Shown in pieces: positions 24,074 to 33,032 of a stretch of DNA of 64,000 nucleotides. Under the pieces are notes generated by a model. The model was not told where the DNA came from. It searched no databases and saw only the letters and a program-made list of their open reading frames with translations. The stretch lies in NCBI RefSeq assembly GCF_026242055.1, contig NZ_JAPJDL010000011.1, positions 124,001-188,000 of the forward strand, given 5' to 3'. The DNA is from Lentzea sp. NEAU-D7 (lineage in GTDB: Bacteria > Actinomycetota > Actinomycetes > Mycobacteriales > Pseudonocardiaceae). A program made the position numbers and the translations under genes. The stretch's first letter is position 1, and each line of letters opens with the position of its first letter.

Positions 24074-25606
24074 TCAGACCGTCAGGGTCCAGGTGTCGAT
24101 GTTGCCGGTGTCGTAGGTGTAGACGTCCTTCACCTGCAGCTTCCAGGTGCCGTTGCGCGCCTCGGAGGACAGGTCGACGGTGTAGGTCTCGTGGACCCCC
24201 GCCGAGGACGAGGCGCCGCCCGCCTTCTTGAGCACGTAGGACTTCCCGGACGGGCTGACCAGGTCGATGGCCAGGTCGCCGGTGTAGGTGTGGTTGATGT
24301 CGACCTTGACGGTCGCCGAGGCCGTGGAGTTGCCGGCGCAGCCGGCGATCGTGACCGACGACGAGACGGCGGTGCCGGTGTCCGGAATGGACACGTCGTC
24401 GCCGTTCGTGCCGGGGCCGCACACCGGGTCGGGACCGCCGCCGACGAAACCGCTGTACAGCAGCTTGTTCGGCGAACCGGTACCGGGATTGGTGACCTTG
24501 CCGTCAGTGGCGTTGTTCACCAGCGCGTCGCGCAGGGCCTGTGGGCTCGCGGACGGGTTGGCCGACAGGTGCAGGGCCGCGACACCCGCGACGTGCGGGG
24601 TGGCCATGGACGTGCCGGACATGTTCGTGGCGCCGCCGTTCAGCCCCAGCGAGGTGATGCCGTCACCGGGGGCGAAGATGTCCGTGCACGAGCCGTAGTT
24701 CGAGAACGAGGCGCGTGCGTCGTTGGACGAGGTCGCGTTCACGGTGATCAGTGACGCGATCTTGGCGGGACCGGTGGAGCAGGCGTTCGTCGAGCTGTTG
24801 CCCGACGCGACGGCCATCTGCACGCCGGAGGCGACCATCCCGGCGATGGCGTCGTTGCCGATGTCGGCGGTGTCGAAGGTCCAGGAAGCGTTGACCACGG
24901 CGGGTTTCTGGGCGTTCGCCGTGATCCACTCGATGGCCTTGACGCCCGCCGAGTCCGGGCCGCTGCTCGTGCAGTTCGTGCCGAGCATGCGGACCGAGAC
25001 CAGCTTGGCCTTCTTCGCCACGCCGTAGGTCTTCGACCCGACCGTGCCCGCCACGTGCGTGCCGTGGCCCGAGCAGTCCTGGCCGTTCTGGCCGTCCGCG
25101 ATGAAGTCGGCGCCCACGGACGCGCGCCCCTCGAAGTCGGCGATCGACGTCTTGACGCCCGTGTCGGTGATGTAGACCGTCACGTTCGAAGCGCCGCCAC
25201 CGGGGTAGGTGAACTTCTTGTCCAGCGGCAGGGACGCCTGGTCCACGCGGTCCAGGCCCCACGTCGGGTTGTCCTGCACGTCCAGCGCCTTCGCGGTGCC
25301 GTCCTGGTAGACGGCCTTGACGGCGGGGTCGGCCGCCAGCCTCCGCGCCGCGGCCTCGGTCAGGTTCTTGACCTGGAAGCCGCGCATGGCGTGGGAGAAC
25401 ACGGCGTCGAGGGTGCCGCCGTACTTCTGGGTGAGAGCGCTCGACGACGCCTGGACGGCGGCGCCGGGCTTGAGGGACACGATGAAGCTGCCGCCGGCCG
25501 CGGGGGTGCGGGCCTTGACGAAGTCGGCCTCAGCCGCCTGTGCCGGGGTTGCCAGCAGGGCGGAGGCGACGATCAGAACGGCGAGCCCGCAGGTGGTGCG
25601 GTGCAT
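24074..25606 (-). CDS. Subtilisin-like (S8) protease with I9 propeptide and P domain (copy 2)
   Basis: 510 residues: Sec signal (TCGLAVLIVASALLATPAQA), inhibitor I9 propeptide (SFIVSLKPGA through AVYQDG), proteinase K-like catalytic domain with Asp in YITDTGVKTSI, His in GHGTHVAGTVGSKTYG and Ser in NMSGTSMATPHVAGVAAL. The C-terminal P/Homo B domain (about 390-510; DVSIPDTGTAVSSSV, NHTYTGDLAIDLVSPSG, NGTWKLQV) is the fold that stabilises proprotein convertases. It lies 21 bases after the stop of a close paralogue, so the pair forms an operon and clearly arose by tandem duplication. Confidence 0.94.
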   Translation of the reverse strand: MHRTTCGLAVLIVASALLATPAQAAEADFVKARTPAAGGSFIVSLKPGAAVQASSSALTQKYGGTLDAVFSHAMRGFQVKNLTEAAARRLAADPAVKAVYQDGTAKALDVQDNPTWGLDRVDQASLPLDKKFTYPGGGASNVTVYITDTGVKTSIADFEGRASVGADFIADGQNGQDCSGHGTHVAGTVGSKTYGVAKKAKLVSVRMLGTNCTSSGPDSAGVKAIEWITANAQKPAVVNASWTFDTADIGNDAIAGMVASGVQMAVASGNSSTNACSTGPAKIASLITVNATSSNDARASFSNYGSCTDIFAPGDGITSLGLNGGATNMSGTSMATPHVAGVAALHLSANPSASPQALRDALVNNATDGKVTNPGTGSPNKLLYSGFVGGGPDPVCGPGTNGDDVSIPDTGTAVSSSVTIAGCAGNSTASATVKVDINHTYTGDLAIDLVSPSGKSYVLKKAGGASSSAGVHETYTVDLSSEARNGTWKLQVKDVYTYDTGNIDTWTLTV

Positions 25607-25627
25607 GGGAGGTCCTTCCGGGCGTCG

Positions 25628-27190
25628 TCAGAACGTCAGGGTCCAGGTGTCGATGTTCCCGGCGTCGTAGGTCCAGACGTCGGTCACCTGCAACTTCCAC
25701 GTGCCGTTGCGGTCCTCGGCCGAGGCGTCGACCGTGAAGGTCTCGTGCACACCGCCGGAGGAGGTCGCTCCCTTGGCCTTCTTGAGGCTGTACACGGCAC
25801 CGGACGGACCGACCAGGTCGATGGCCAGGTCAGCGGTGTAGGGGTGGTTGATGTCGACCTTGACCTGCGTGGTGGCCGGGGCCTTGCCGGTGCAGCCGGT
25901 GACGGTCACCGACGACGTGACCGCGGTGTTGTTGTCCGGAATGGACACGTCGTCACCGTTGGTGGCGGCGGCACACGGCTCCGGGTCGGGGCCACCGCCG
26001 CCCATGAAGCTGATGTTGAGCAGCTTGTTCGGCGAGCCCTGCAGATCGGTGATCTTGCCGGTCGTCGCGTTGTTCACCAGCGCGTCGCGAACCTGGGCAG
26101 GGGTTGCGGACGGGTTCGCGGACACGTACAGCGCGGCGGCGCCGACGACGTGCGGGGTGGCCATCGACGTGCCGCCCATGGACGTGGTGCCGCCGCCGTT
26201 CCTGGTCGACGTGATGTTCGAGCCGGGCCCGAAGAGGTCGACGCAGGAACCCCAGTTGGACGCCTGCCCGCCGGTGTAGATCGAGCGCTTGTCGGCCGAG
26301 TCGCTGGCGGCCACCGTGATGCCCTCCGGCACGCGGGCGGGAGAGGTGTTGCAGGCGTTGCCGTTGTTGTTGCCCGCCGCCAGGCCGAACGTCACACCCG
26401 CCGCGATGGCGCGCTTCACCGCGCTGTCCACAGTGGAGTCCGCGCCGCCGCCGAGGCTCATGTTCGCCACGGCGGGCTTCTTCGCGTTCTGGGCGACCCA
26501 GTCGATGCCCTTGATGATCTGCGAGTACTGGCCGTTGCCCGAGCAGTCGAGCACGCGGACCGCGACCAGGCCGACCTTCTTCGCCACGCCGTACGTCTTC
26601 GACCCGACCGTGCCGGCGACGTGCGTGCCGTGGCCCTGGCAGTCCGAGGCGTCGGAGTCGTTGTCGATGAAGTCGTAGCCGTCCACGGCCCGGCCCTCGA
26701 ACTCGGTGTGCGCCTTGTAGATCCCGGTGTCGAGGACGTACGCGGTCACGTTCGAGGCGGTGTTCGGGTAGGTGAAGCGCTGGTCCAGCGGCAGGTTCGC
26801 CTGGTCGATCCGGTCCAGCCCCCAGGTCGGGCTGGTCTGGGTGTCGGAGATGCTCGCCCAGCCGTCCTGCTGCACGTAGGCCACCGACGGGTCGGCCGCG
26901 AGCCGCCGCGCCGCCGCCTCGTCCAGCTTCACGGCGAAGCCGCGCACGGAGGCGACGTAGGTGTTGCTGACCTTGCCGCCGTGCTTGCGGGCGAGGTCGA
27001 GCGCCTTGGCGTTGGTGGTCGGGACGTCGCTGGCACCGTCCTTGAAGACGACGATGTAGCTGCCCGCGACGGGCCTGTCGGTCTTCTGGATCGAGCCCGT
27101 CTGGGCGGAGACGGGGCTGCTCACCGCCGCCGCGACGGCGAGGCCGAGGCCGGCGGCCGCGAGCACTCGTGTTGTGCGATCGAGTCGCAT
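25628..27190 (-). CDS. Subtilisin-like (S8) protease with I9 propeptide and P domain (copy 1)
   Basis: 520 residues with the same order as its neighbour: signal peptide (VLAAAGLGLAVAAAVSSPVSAQ), I9 propeptide (SYIVVFKDGA ... AYVQQDG), S8 domain with Asp in VLDTGIYKAH, His in GHGTHVAGTVGSKTYG and Ser in GGTSMATPHVVGAAAL, and a P domain (DVSIPDNNTAVTSSV, NHPYTADLAIDLVGPSG, NGTWKLQVTDVW). All triad residues are present. It is the promoter-proximal gene of the pair. A LAL-type regulator is divergently transcribed 133 bases away and is the natural candidate to control it. Confidence 0.94.
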   Translation of the reverse strand: MRLDRTTRVLAAAGLGLAVAAAVSSPVSAQTGSIQKTDRPVAGSYIVVFKDGASDVPTTNAKALDLARKHGGKVSNTYVASVRGFAVKLDEAAARRLAADPSVAYVQQDGWASISDTQTSPTWGLDRIDQANLPLDQRFTYPNTASNVTAYVLDTGIYKAHTEFEGRAVDGYDFIDNDSDASDCQGHGTHVAGTVGSKTYGVAKKVGLVAVRVLDCSGNGQYSQIIKGIDWVAQNAKKPAVANMSLGGGADSTVDSAVKRAIAAGVTFGLAAGNNNGNACNTSPARVPEGITVAASDSADKRSIYTGGQASNWGSCVDLFGPGSNITSTRNGGGTTSMGGTSMATPHVVGAAALYVSANPSATPAQVRDALVNNATTGKITDLQGSPNKLLNISFMGGGGPDPEPCAAATNGDDVSIPDNNTAVTSSVTVTGCTGKAPATTQVKVDINHPYTADLAIDLVGPSGAVYSLKKAKGATSSGGVHETFTVDASAEDRNGTWKLQVTDVWTYDAGNIDTWTLTF

Positions 27191-27283
27191 CTCGGGTTCT
27201 CCGTTCTGGCCGCCACTGCAGGGATGGGCGGCACGTGCCGATCACCATCGATCGAGGCCGAACGGCGAACAATCCGGATATCG

Positions 27284-27300
27284 CTACGTAGGGATACCCG
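27284..27300. promoter_or_regulatory. CGTAGGGATACC motif between the S8 operon and the LAL gene
   Basis: CTACGTAGGGATACCCG: read on the other strand it gives GGTATCCCTACG, matching the GTACCCCTACG dyad at 22076-22089 in 10 of 11 positions (one C/T difference). It is 24-40 bases before the LAL start and about 100 bases before the S8 start. A shared LuxR-type binding site is possible; two copies are thin evidence. Confidence 0.4.
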
Positions 27301-27323
27301 TCTTTCGCCTAACATCGGTGCGG

Positions 27324-30227
27324 ATGAGCCGGACACCGAAGTCCAGGGCGCGGCGCTGCGACCCCGGCGGACTGATGCGCACCAGCTCGCCGGTGCTGGT
27401 GGGCCGAGGTGACCAGCTCGGCGCGCTGCGGGCAGCCGTGCCGAGCCAGCCCGCGGTGATCATGATCGAGGGCGAGGCGGGCGTCGGGAAGTCACGCCTG
27501 GTGCGGGAGCTGCTGGACGCCGACCTGGGCCCGATCTCCGTCCTCATGGGCCACTGCCAGCCGGTGGGGGAGCCGTTCCCGTACGGCGCGGTGCTGGAGG
27601 CGCTGCGCGACTGCACGGATCGCCTGGCGCGCAACCACTCGCGGCTGAGCCCGGTGGCGGGCGTGCTGGGTTCACCGTTGCCGGAACTCGCCGAGTACCT
27701 GCCACCGCCGCTGCCTCCGACCGGTGATCCGCGGGCCGACCGGCACCGGCTGTTCCGCGCGATGCGCGAGCTGATCGGCGTGCTCGGACCGGTGCTGCTC
27801 GTCGTCGAGGACCTGCACTGGGCCGACGACGGGTCGCGGCAGCTGCTGCGGTTCCTGATGGGCGATCCGCCGGCCAACCTGTCCATCGTGGTCACCTACC
27901 GCCGCGAGGACGTGCCGGGTGGTGTGCCGCTCGGGTCGGCGTACCGGCCGCCCACCGGCATCACCAGCGCGTTGCTGGAGCTCGAACCGCTCGACGTGGC
28001 CGAGGTGCGGGCGCTGACGTCGGCGATCCTCGACGGCGAGGCGGTGTCGGCGGAGTTCGCGGCCAAACTGCACGAACGCACGGCGGGCATCCCCTTCGTC
28101 GTCGAGGAGACGTTGCGGGCGTTGCGGAATCCGGCCGGTGCCGTGCACGCGGACGGTGCCACGGCGCGCAGGCTGCTCGACAACGTCGAGGTGCCGGTCC
28201 TGCTGCGCGACGCCATCGCCGAACGGCTGGCCGCGCTGCCCGCCGCCGCGACCCGGCTGGTCGAGGCCGCGGCGGTGCTGGGCGCGCCCGCGTCCGCCGA
28301 GCTGCTCGGCGAGGTGGCGGAGATCGGGGAGAGCCGCGCCGCCTTGACGCACGCGCTGACCGGCCACGTCCTGCACGAGGTCGGCGCACGCCGGTACGGC
28401 TTCCGGCACGCGCTGGCCCAGCAGGCCGTCTACGACACGTTGAGCGGACCGGACCGCCAGGAGCTGCACCGCCGCGCGGCCGAGGTGCTCGACCGGGTCG
28501 AACCACGCCCGCTCGTCCAGCTCGCCGAGCACAGCGAACGCGCCGGGCGCACGTCCGAGTGGCTGCGCTACGGCGAGGCCGCCGCGGACAGGGCGGTCGA
28601 GAACGGCGACGCGGGCACGGCCACGGCCCTCCTGCAACGGCTGCTGCTCGACCCGGCGGTGCCCGCGGCCGACGTCGACCGGCTCGCGATCAAGCTCGGT
28701 CAGATCGCCCACCAGGGCCTCGACCAGCTGGATCCGACCGAGGCGCTGGAACGCCTGCTGTCGGACCGGCGCCTGTCGACCGCGGCGCGCGGACAGGTCC
28801 GGCACTACCGGGGTGTGCTGCTGATCCGCCAGGCGGGCGGGGTCGAGGAGGCCCGCTCCGAGCTCGAACGGGCCGTCGCCGACCTGACCGAGTGCCCGGA
28901 CCTGGCCGCGCGGGGAGAAGCCGTGCTGGGACTGTCCTACCTGGGCATGACCCCGATGAGCGAGGTCCAGCCCTGGCTCGACCGCGTCAGCAGGACACGG
29001 GCGGCCGAGACCGATCTCGAGCAGAAGATGGCCCTGTACGCCAACGAGGTCGGCTCCAAGATGCACACGGGCGACCCGTCGGTGCTGGCCGAGTGGGAGC
29101 TCCGGCCGGCGTCCGCGCCCACCTCCGGCGCACTGCGCCAGCTCGCCCGCGCCCATTGCAACCTCGCCGACGCCATGACCACGACCGGTCACTTCGGCCG
29201 GTGCGCAGACCTGCTGCGCGACGGCCTGCGGCTGGCCGCGGAGTGCGGCGCTCCGTTCACGGCGAGCACCGCCCACGCGACCAGGGCCCGCCTCGACTGG
29301 CTGACCGGCGACTGGGACGGCCTCGCCGGCCGGGCGTCGAGCCTGCTCGACGAGTACCGAGACCTGTTCCCGCTGGCCAGCGAGCTGTGCCTGGTCCTCG
29401 GCTCGCTGGCGATGGCGCGCGGCGAGTGGGCGGAGGCGACCAGCTACCTCACCGAGACCGGCGCGTTCGCCCCCGAGGAGTCGATCGCGCCCGTCGCCAT
29501 CGCCGGGTGCGCGGCGCTGGCGAGGACCATGCTCGCGCAGGACGAGATCACCCGCGCCTGCGTCGACGTCGACCGAGGCCTCGCGATCGTGCGCACGAAG
29601 GGCGTGTGGGTGTGGGCGACCGAGCTAGGCCCCGTCGCCGTGGCCACGTTCCTCGCGGCCGGCCGGGAGACCGACGCGGAGACGCTGATCGACGAGATCG
29701 CGGCGGGGATCGAGGGCAGGGACGCCCCGATGGCGTTCGCCGCCCTCGCGTGGTGCCGCGGCCTGCTCGCCGAGGCACGCGGCCAGGCCGACACGGCCAT
29801 GTCGCTCTTCCGCGAGGCCGCCGACCGGTACTCGGCGCTGCCCGCGCCCTACCTCACCGCGCTGGTCGCGGAACGCGAAGCCGCCTGCCTGCTGCCCACC
29901 GACCAGGAGAAGGCGGCCGAGATCCTGTCGGCCCTGGTGGACACGTTCGACGGCCTGGGCGCCACCCGTGACGCGGCCCGGTGCCGGCACCAGCTGCGCA
30001 GCATCGGCGGCGGCAAGCCGTCGCGGCGCGGACGGCGCGGTTACGGCGACGAGCTGTCGCCGCGCGAGCAGGAGGTGGCCCGGCTGCTGGTCGCCGGCCA
30101 CACCAACCGCAAGATCGCGGACGTGCTGTTCCTGTCACCGCGCACCGTCGAGCAGCACGCGGCACGGGTGCTGCGCAAGCTCGGGGTGTCGTCGCGGGCC
30201 GAGCTGCAGGCCGAGGATCTCGCCTAG
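27324..30227 (+). CDS. Large LuxR-family ATP-binding regulator (LAL/STAND)
   Basis: 967 residues. An N-terminal AAA/STAND ATPase with Walker A GEAGVGKSRLV and Walker B-like VLLVVEDLHWAD, then a long helical repeat region with TPR character (about 400-880), and a C-terminal LuxR helix-turn-helix (LSPREQEVARLLVAGHTNRKIADVLFLSPRTVEQH). Such MalT-like regulators activate transcription in response to an effector and ATP. I prefer the ATG at 27324; another at 27375 (MRTSSPVLVGRGDQL) is also plausible because family homology begins near LVGR. Divergent from two secreted proteases, it probably controls them. Confidence 0.92.
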   Translation: MSRTPKSRARRCDPGGLMRTSSPVLVGRGDQLGALRAAVPSQPAVIMIEGEAGVGKSRLVRELLDADLGPISVLMGHCQPVGEPFPYGAVLEALRDCTDRLARNHSRLSPVAGVLGSPLPELAEYLPPPLPPTGDPRADRHRLFRAMRELIGVLGPVLLVVEDLHWADDGSRQLLRFLMGDPPANLSIVVTYRREDVPGGVPLGSAYRPPTGITSALLELEPLDVAEVRALTSAILDGEAVSAEFAAKLHERTAGIPFVVEETLRALRNPAGAVHADGATARRLLDNVEVPVLLRDAIAERLAALPAAATRLVEAAAVLGAPASAELLGEVAEIGESRAALTHALTGHVLHEVGARRYGFRHALAQQAVYDTLSGPDRQELHRRAAEVLDRVEPRPLVQLAEHSERAGRTSEWLRYGEAAADRAVENGDAGTATALLQRLLLDPAVPAADVDRLAIKLGQIAHQGLDQLDPTEALERLLSDRRLSTAARGQVRHYRGVLLIRQAGGVEEARSELERAVADLTECPDLAARGEAVLGLSYLGMTPMSEVQPWLDRVSRTRAAETDLEQKMALYANEVGSKMHTGDPSVLAEWELRPASAPTSGALRQLARAHCNLADAMTTTGHFGRCADLLRDGLRLAAECGAPFTASTAHATRARLDWLTGDWDGLAGRASSLLDEYRDLFPLASELCLVLGSLAMARGEWAEATSYLTETGAFAPEESIAPVAIAGCAALARTMLAQDEITRACVDVDRGLAIVRTKGVWVWATELGPVAVATFLAAGRETDAETLIDEIAAGIEGRDAPMAFAALAWCRGLLAEARGQADTAMSLFREAADRYSALPAPYLTALVAEREAACLLPTDQEKAAEILSALVDTFDGLGATRDAARCRHQLRSIGGGKPSRRGRRGYGDELSPREQEVARLLVAGHTNRKIADVLFLSPRTVEQHAARVLRKLGVSSRAELQAEDLA

Positions 30228-30324
30228 GCCTGTCGGGTCGCGGCCGGACGCGGTCGACGAGGCATCACGTTCGGTGGTGTCGGCGATCTCCTTCGCCTCC
30301 ACCTCGCAGCCCTGGCGCGGTGCT

Positions 30325-30945
30325 TCAGTCGCGCCAGACGTCCGCGAGGTTCCGGTCGAACATCGTGGCGACCGAGACCAGCGCGGCGTCGAGATCCACG
30401 TTCTCCGGATCGACGAGGGCCTGCAGGTGGATGCCCAGCAGCGCGCCGTTCAGCGCCACGGCCGCGGTGCGCTCCCGCTCCGCCGCCTGGACGGGATCGA
30501 CGCCGGCGGGGCGCTTGAACCGCAGCAGTTCCTCGATGCCCTCACGCCTGCGGGCGAAGAACTGCCGGTACTGGTCGTGCACGACGCCGCGGTCGCCGAG
30601 CGCCTCGACCAGGATCATGAACACCAGCGCCGAGTTGCCGCTCCTGAGCAGCTCGGCGGTCTCGGCGAACACCTCGGTGAGCGACGGCACCGTCTCGTAG
30701 CGCTCGGCGGGCCAGATCCGCGCGACCGCGCGCTCCACGACGGCCATCACGAGGCCGTCCTTGTTCTTGAAGTGCCAGGGGATCGAGCCGCGGCTGATGC
30801 CCGACCGCCTCGCGATGTCCACAAAGGACGTCCGGTCGAAACCTCGCTCGGCGAACAGTTCCTCGGCGGCGTCCAGGATGCGGCGTCGGCTCTCGTCGCC
30901 GATCTCGTCGATCCGGCGCTGCCCTGGGGAGTTCACGGCGATCAT
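30325..30945 (-). CDS. TetR-family repressor
   Basis: 206 residues. N-terminal helix-turn-helix (ESRRRILDAAEELFAERGFDRTSFVDIARRSGISRGSIPWHF) and a helical ligand domain with a Met/Leu/Ile-rich middle (ALVFMILVEALGDRG). Its ATG overlaps the stop of the MFS gene by 4 bases (ATGA), so both are made from one message. It likely represses that message and the divergent SDR gene through the repeats at 32201-32238. The 97 bases between this stop and the LAL stop show nothing I can identify. Confidence 0.9.
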   Translation of the reverse strand: MIAVNSPGQRRIDEIGDESRRRILDAAEELFAERGFDRTSFVDIARRSGISRGSIPWHFKNKDGLVMAVVERAVARIWPAERYETVPSLTEVFAETAELLRSGNSALVFMILVEALGDRGVVHDQYRQFFARRREGIEELLRFKRPAGVDPVQAAERERTAAVALNGALLGIHLQALVDPENVDLDAALVSVATMFDRNLADVWRD

Positions 30946-32186
30946 CGTACGACCCGGGCGACGTCCCCCGGCACGTGCCGGGCGGTGCCGATCAGCACGA
31001 GGCCCGCGACGACCGAGGCCAGCGGCGCGACCGCGGCGACCGCCGCCTGCGCGCCCCACAGCTTCTCGGCCACGCCGGTGAGCACCGCGCCACCGAGTCC
31101 GCCGACCACCGCCGTGAAGACCCCGACCAGTGCGAACGCCGTCGCCCTGAACTCCTTCGGCGTCACCGAGGCCACGACGAGGCTCAGCGGCACGATGCCC
31201 GCGAACGTCATGGCCTGGGTGACCACCCCGACGGCCACGTAGGTCGTGACGCCGGGCGCGTGCGCCTGCGCCGCGAACCCGATGCCGAGCACCGCGAGCG
31301 AGCCCGCCGCGAGGTGCAGGCACGCCCGAGGGCTGCGCCGGAACAGCCTGTCGCTGAAGAACCCTCCGAGCGTCGCGCCCAGCAGTCCGCCGGCCGCGCA
31401 GACCGCGGTGATCACGCCGCGGGACGCCGCGCCCTGCCCGAGGTCTTCCTCGAGGATGACGTTCAGGTAGATCGGGATCGTCGTCACGGAGACCCCGAAC
31501 GCGCCCAGCGAGACCACCACGCCCGAGAACGTCCGGATCTTCGCGAGTTCCTTCAGCACGCCGCGCGGTGTCGCCGTGGTGTGGTCGCGGACGGGTTCGG
31601 GCAGGCGCAACGCGGCCAGGCCGAGCAGGAGCGCCGGCACGGCGAGGAAGGCGAACGCCCAGCGCCACGGCTCGTGCTCCTCGGGGATCAACGCCGCGAA
31701 GGCCGCTGCCAGCAGGGGGCCGGTGACGATGCCGAGCGGTTGCCCGCCGCGGTGCAGCCCGAGCACCCGCCCGCGCCCCGCCGGCGGGTAGGCGTCGACG
31801 AGCAGCGACGACTGGATCGGTCCTTCGTTGGCCTTGCCGATGCCCGCGGCCACGCGGAGCACGACGGCCTGCCAGAGGTGCTGGACCAGGCCCAGAAGCC
31901 CCGCCGCCACGGCCCAGACGAGGGTGGCCACGCCCGCGATGGTGGTGCGGCGGTGGCGATCGCCCAGCAGGCCGAGCGGGAGAGCGGCGAGGGCGACCAT
32001 CACCCCGGCGAGGGCTCCCACGACGCCGATGGTCGCTGTGCTGACGCCGAGCGACTCGCGGATTTCCGGGGCGAAGACCACGAACATCACGCCGTCGACG
32101 CTGTCCAGCACCTGGAGGCCCGCCAGCACCCCGACGGTGGCGGGCCCGCCGGTGGCGAGAACTTCCCTGAGCGATGTCGTGGTCAT
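30942..32186 (-). CDS. MFS transporter, probable efflux or uptake permease
   Basis: 414 residues with 12 hydrophobic segments and MFS loop motifs (GLLGDRHRRTTIAG between helices 2 and 3; GFFSDRLFRRSP in the second half). It belongs to the same broad group as Spns/drug:H+ antiporter-like MFS proteins. First gene of an operon with the TetR gene and divergent from an SDR, a layout commonly seen for small-molecule export or import with a ligand-responsive repressor. Substrate unknown. Confidence 0.9.
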   Translation of the reverse strand: MTTTSLREVLATGGPATVGVLAGLQVLDSVDGVMFVVFAPEIRESLGVSTATIGVVGALAGVMVALAALPLGLLGDRHRRTTIAGVATLVWAVAAGLLGLVQHLWQAVVLRVAAGIGKANEGPIQSSLLVDAYPPAGRGRVLGLHRGGQPLGIVTGPLLAAAFAALIPEEHEPWRWAFAFLAVPALLLGLAALRLPEPVRDHTTATPRGVLKELAKIRTFSGVVVSLGAFGVSVTTIPIYLNVILEEDLGQGAASRGVITAVCAAGGLLGATLGGFFSDRLFRRSPRACLHLAAGSLAVLGIGFAAQAHAPGVTTYVAVGVVTQAMTFAGIVPLSLVVASVTPKEFRATAFALVGVFTAVVGGLGGAVLTGVAEKLWGAQAAVAAVAPLASVVAGLVLIGTARHVPGDVARVVR

Positions 32187-32200
32187 TCTGAGCAGGCTAC

Positions 32201-32238
32201 TGTGTCAGTCAACATAGTGTCGGCAGATCAACATAGTG
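32201..32238. promoter_or_regulatory. Repeated TetR-type operator between MFS and SDR genes
   Basis: TCAACATAGTG occurs twice as a direct repeat (32209-32219 and 32228-32238, 19 bases apart). The first copy also pairs with ACTGTG at 32200-32205 (ACTGTG-N8-CATAGT, one mismatch). The whole intergenic gap is only 62 bases, so a bound repressor would shut off both genes. The TetR protein encoded after the MFS gene is the likely ligand. Confidence 0.6.
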
Positions 32239-32248
32239 GGGTGTTCCC

Positions 32249-33019
32249 ATGCGGGAATGGACGCGTTCGGCCGCCTTCGTCACCGGCGGTGCCAGGGGGA
32301 TCGGCCTGGGGATCGCACGGGCGCTGGGGAAGCGCGGCGTGCGCCTGGCGCTGGCCGACGTCGACGCGCCCGCGCTGGAATGCGCGGCCGGTGAACTGGG
32401 TGCCGAGGCCCACCTGCTGGACGTGCGCGACCGGGCGGCGTTCCAGAAGGCGGCGGACGAGGCCGAACGGGCTCTGGGGCCGGTGGACCTGCTGTTCAAC
32501 AACGCCGGCATCGTGCCGCACGCCCCGGTCACCGAGCTGACCTACGACAAGTGGGACCTGGCCCTCGCCGTCAACCTGACCGGCGTGATCAACGGCATCC
32601 AGACGTTCCTGCCGCGGATGATCGAGCGTGCCGGCGGCTACGTCGTGAACACCGCGTCGGCCGCCGGGCTCGTGTCCGACCCGAACGTGCTGTACGCGAC
32701 GGCCAAGTTCGCCGTCGTGGGGCTGTCCGAGTCGCTGCGCCTGAACGTGGCCGCGCACGGCATCGAGGTCAGCGTGCTGTGCCCGGGCCCGGTCGACACG
32801 GACATCGTCGCGAACACCAGGGCACTGGCCGCGGACGTTGCGCTGCACGAGGAGCACGTGCCCGCCGTCGAGGAGTTCCTGAGCAGCGGGCCGGGCATCG
32901 ACGAGGTGGGTGAGATGGTGCTGGCGGGGATGGAGAAGCGCTCACCGTGGATCTTCACGGGCTATGACGTCCGGCCGCACCTGGAGCAGCGGACGGCCGC
33001 TTTGCTGGCCGCGTTGTGA
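32249..33019 (+). CDS. Short-chain dehydrogenase/reductase (SDR)
   Basis: 256 residues of the classical SDR family. The NAD(P)-binding motif is TGGARGIGLGIA, followed by LDVRD (Asp about position 55), NNAGIVPHAP, and a catalytic Ser-Tyr-Lys region at NTASAAGLVSDPNVLYATAKFAV. Arg in the first turn of the nucleotide loop region suggests either cofactor is possible. It is divergent from the MFS-TetR operon and shares its operator region. The substrate, probably an alcohol or ketone, is unknown. Confidence 0.9.
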   Translation: MREWTRSAAFVTGGARGIGLGIARALGKRGVRLALADVDAPALECAAGELGAEAHLLDVRDRAAFQKAADEAERALGPVDLLFNNAGIVPHAPVTELTYDKWDLALAVNLTGVINGIQTFLPRMIERAGGYVVNTASAAGLVSDPNVLYATAKFAVVGLSESLRLNVAAHGIEVSVLCPGPVDTDIVANTRALAADVALHEEHVPAVEEFLSSGPGIDEVGEMVLAGMEKRSPWIFTGYDVRPHLEQRTAALLAAL

Positions 33020-33032
33020 GACGCGACCCTTC

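Noticed and set aside
30228-30324. Gap between the LAL and TetR stops
   Set aside because: Searched by eye for a hairpin or small gene; nothing convincing was seen.
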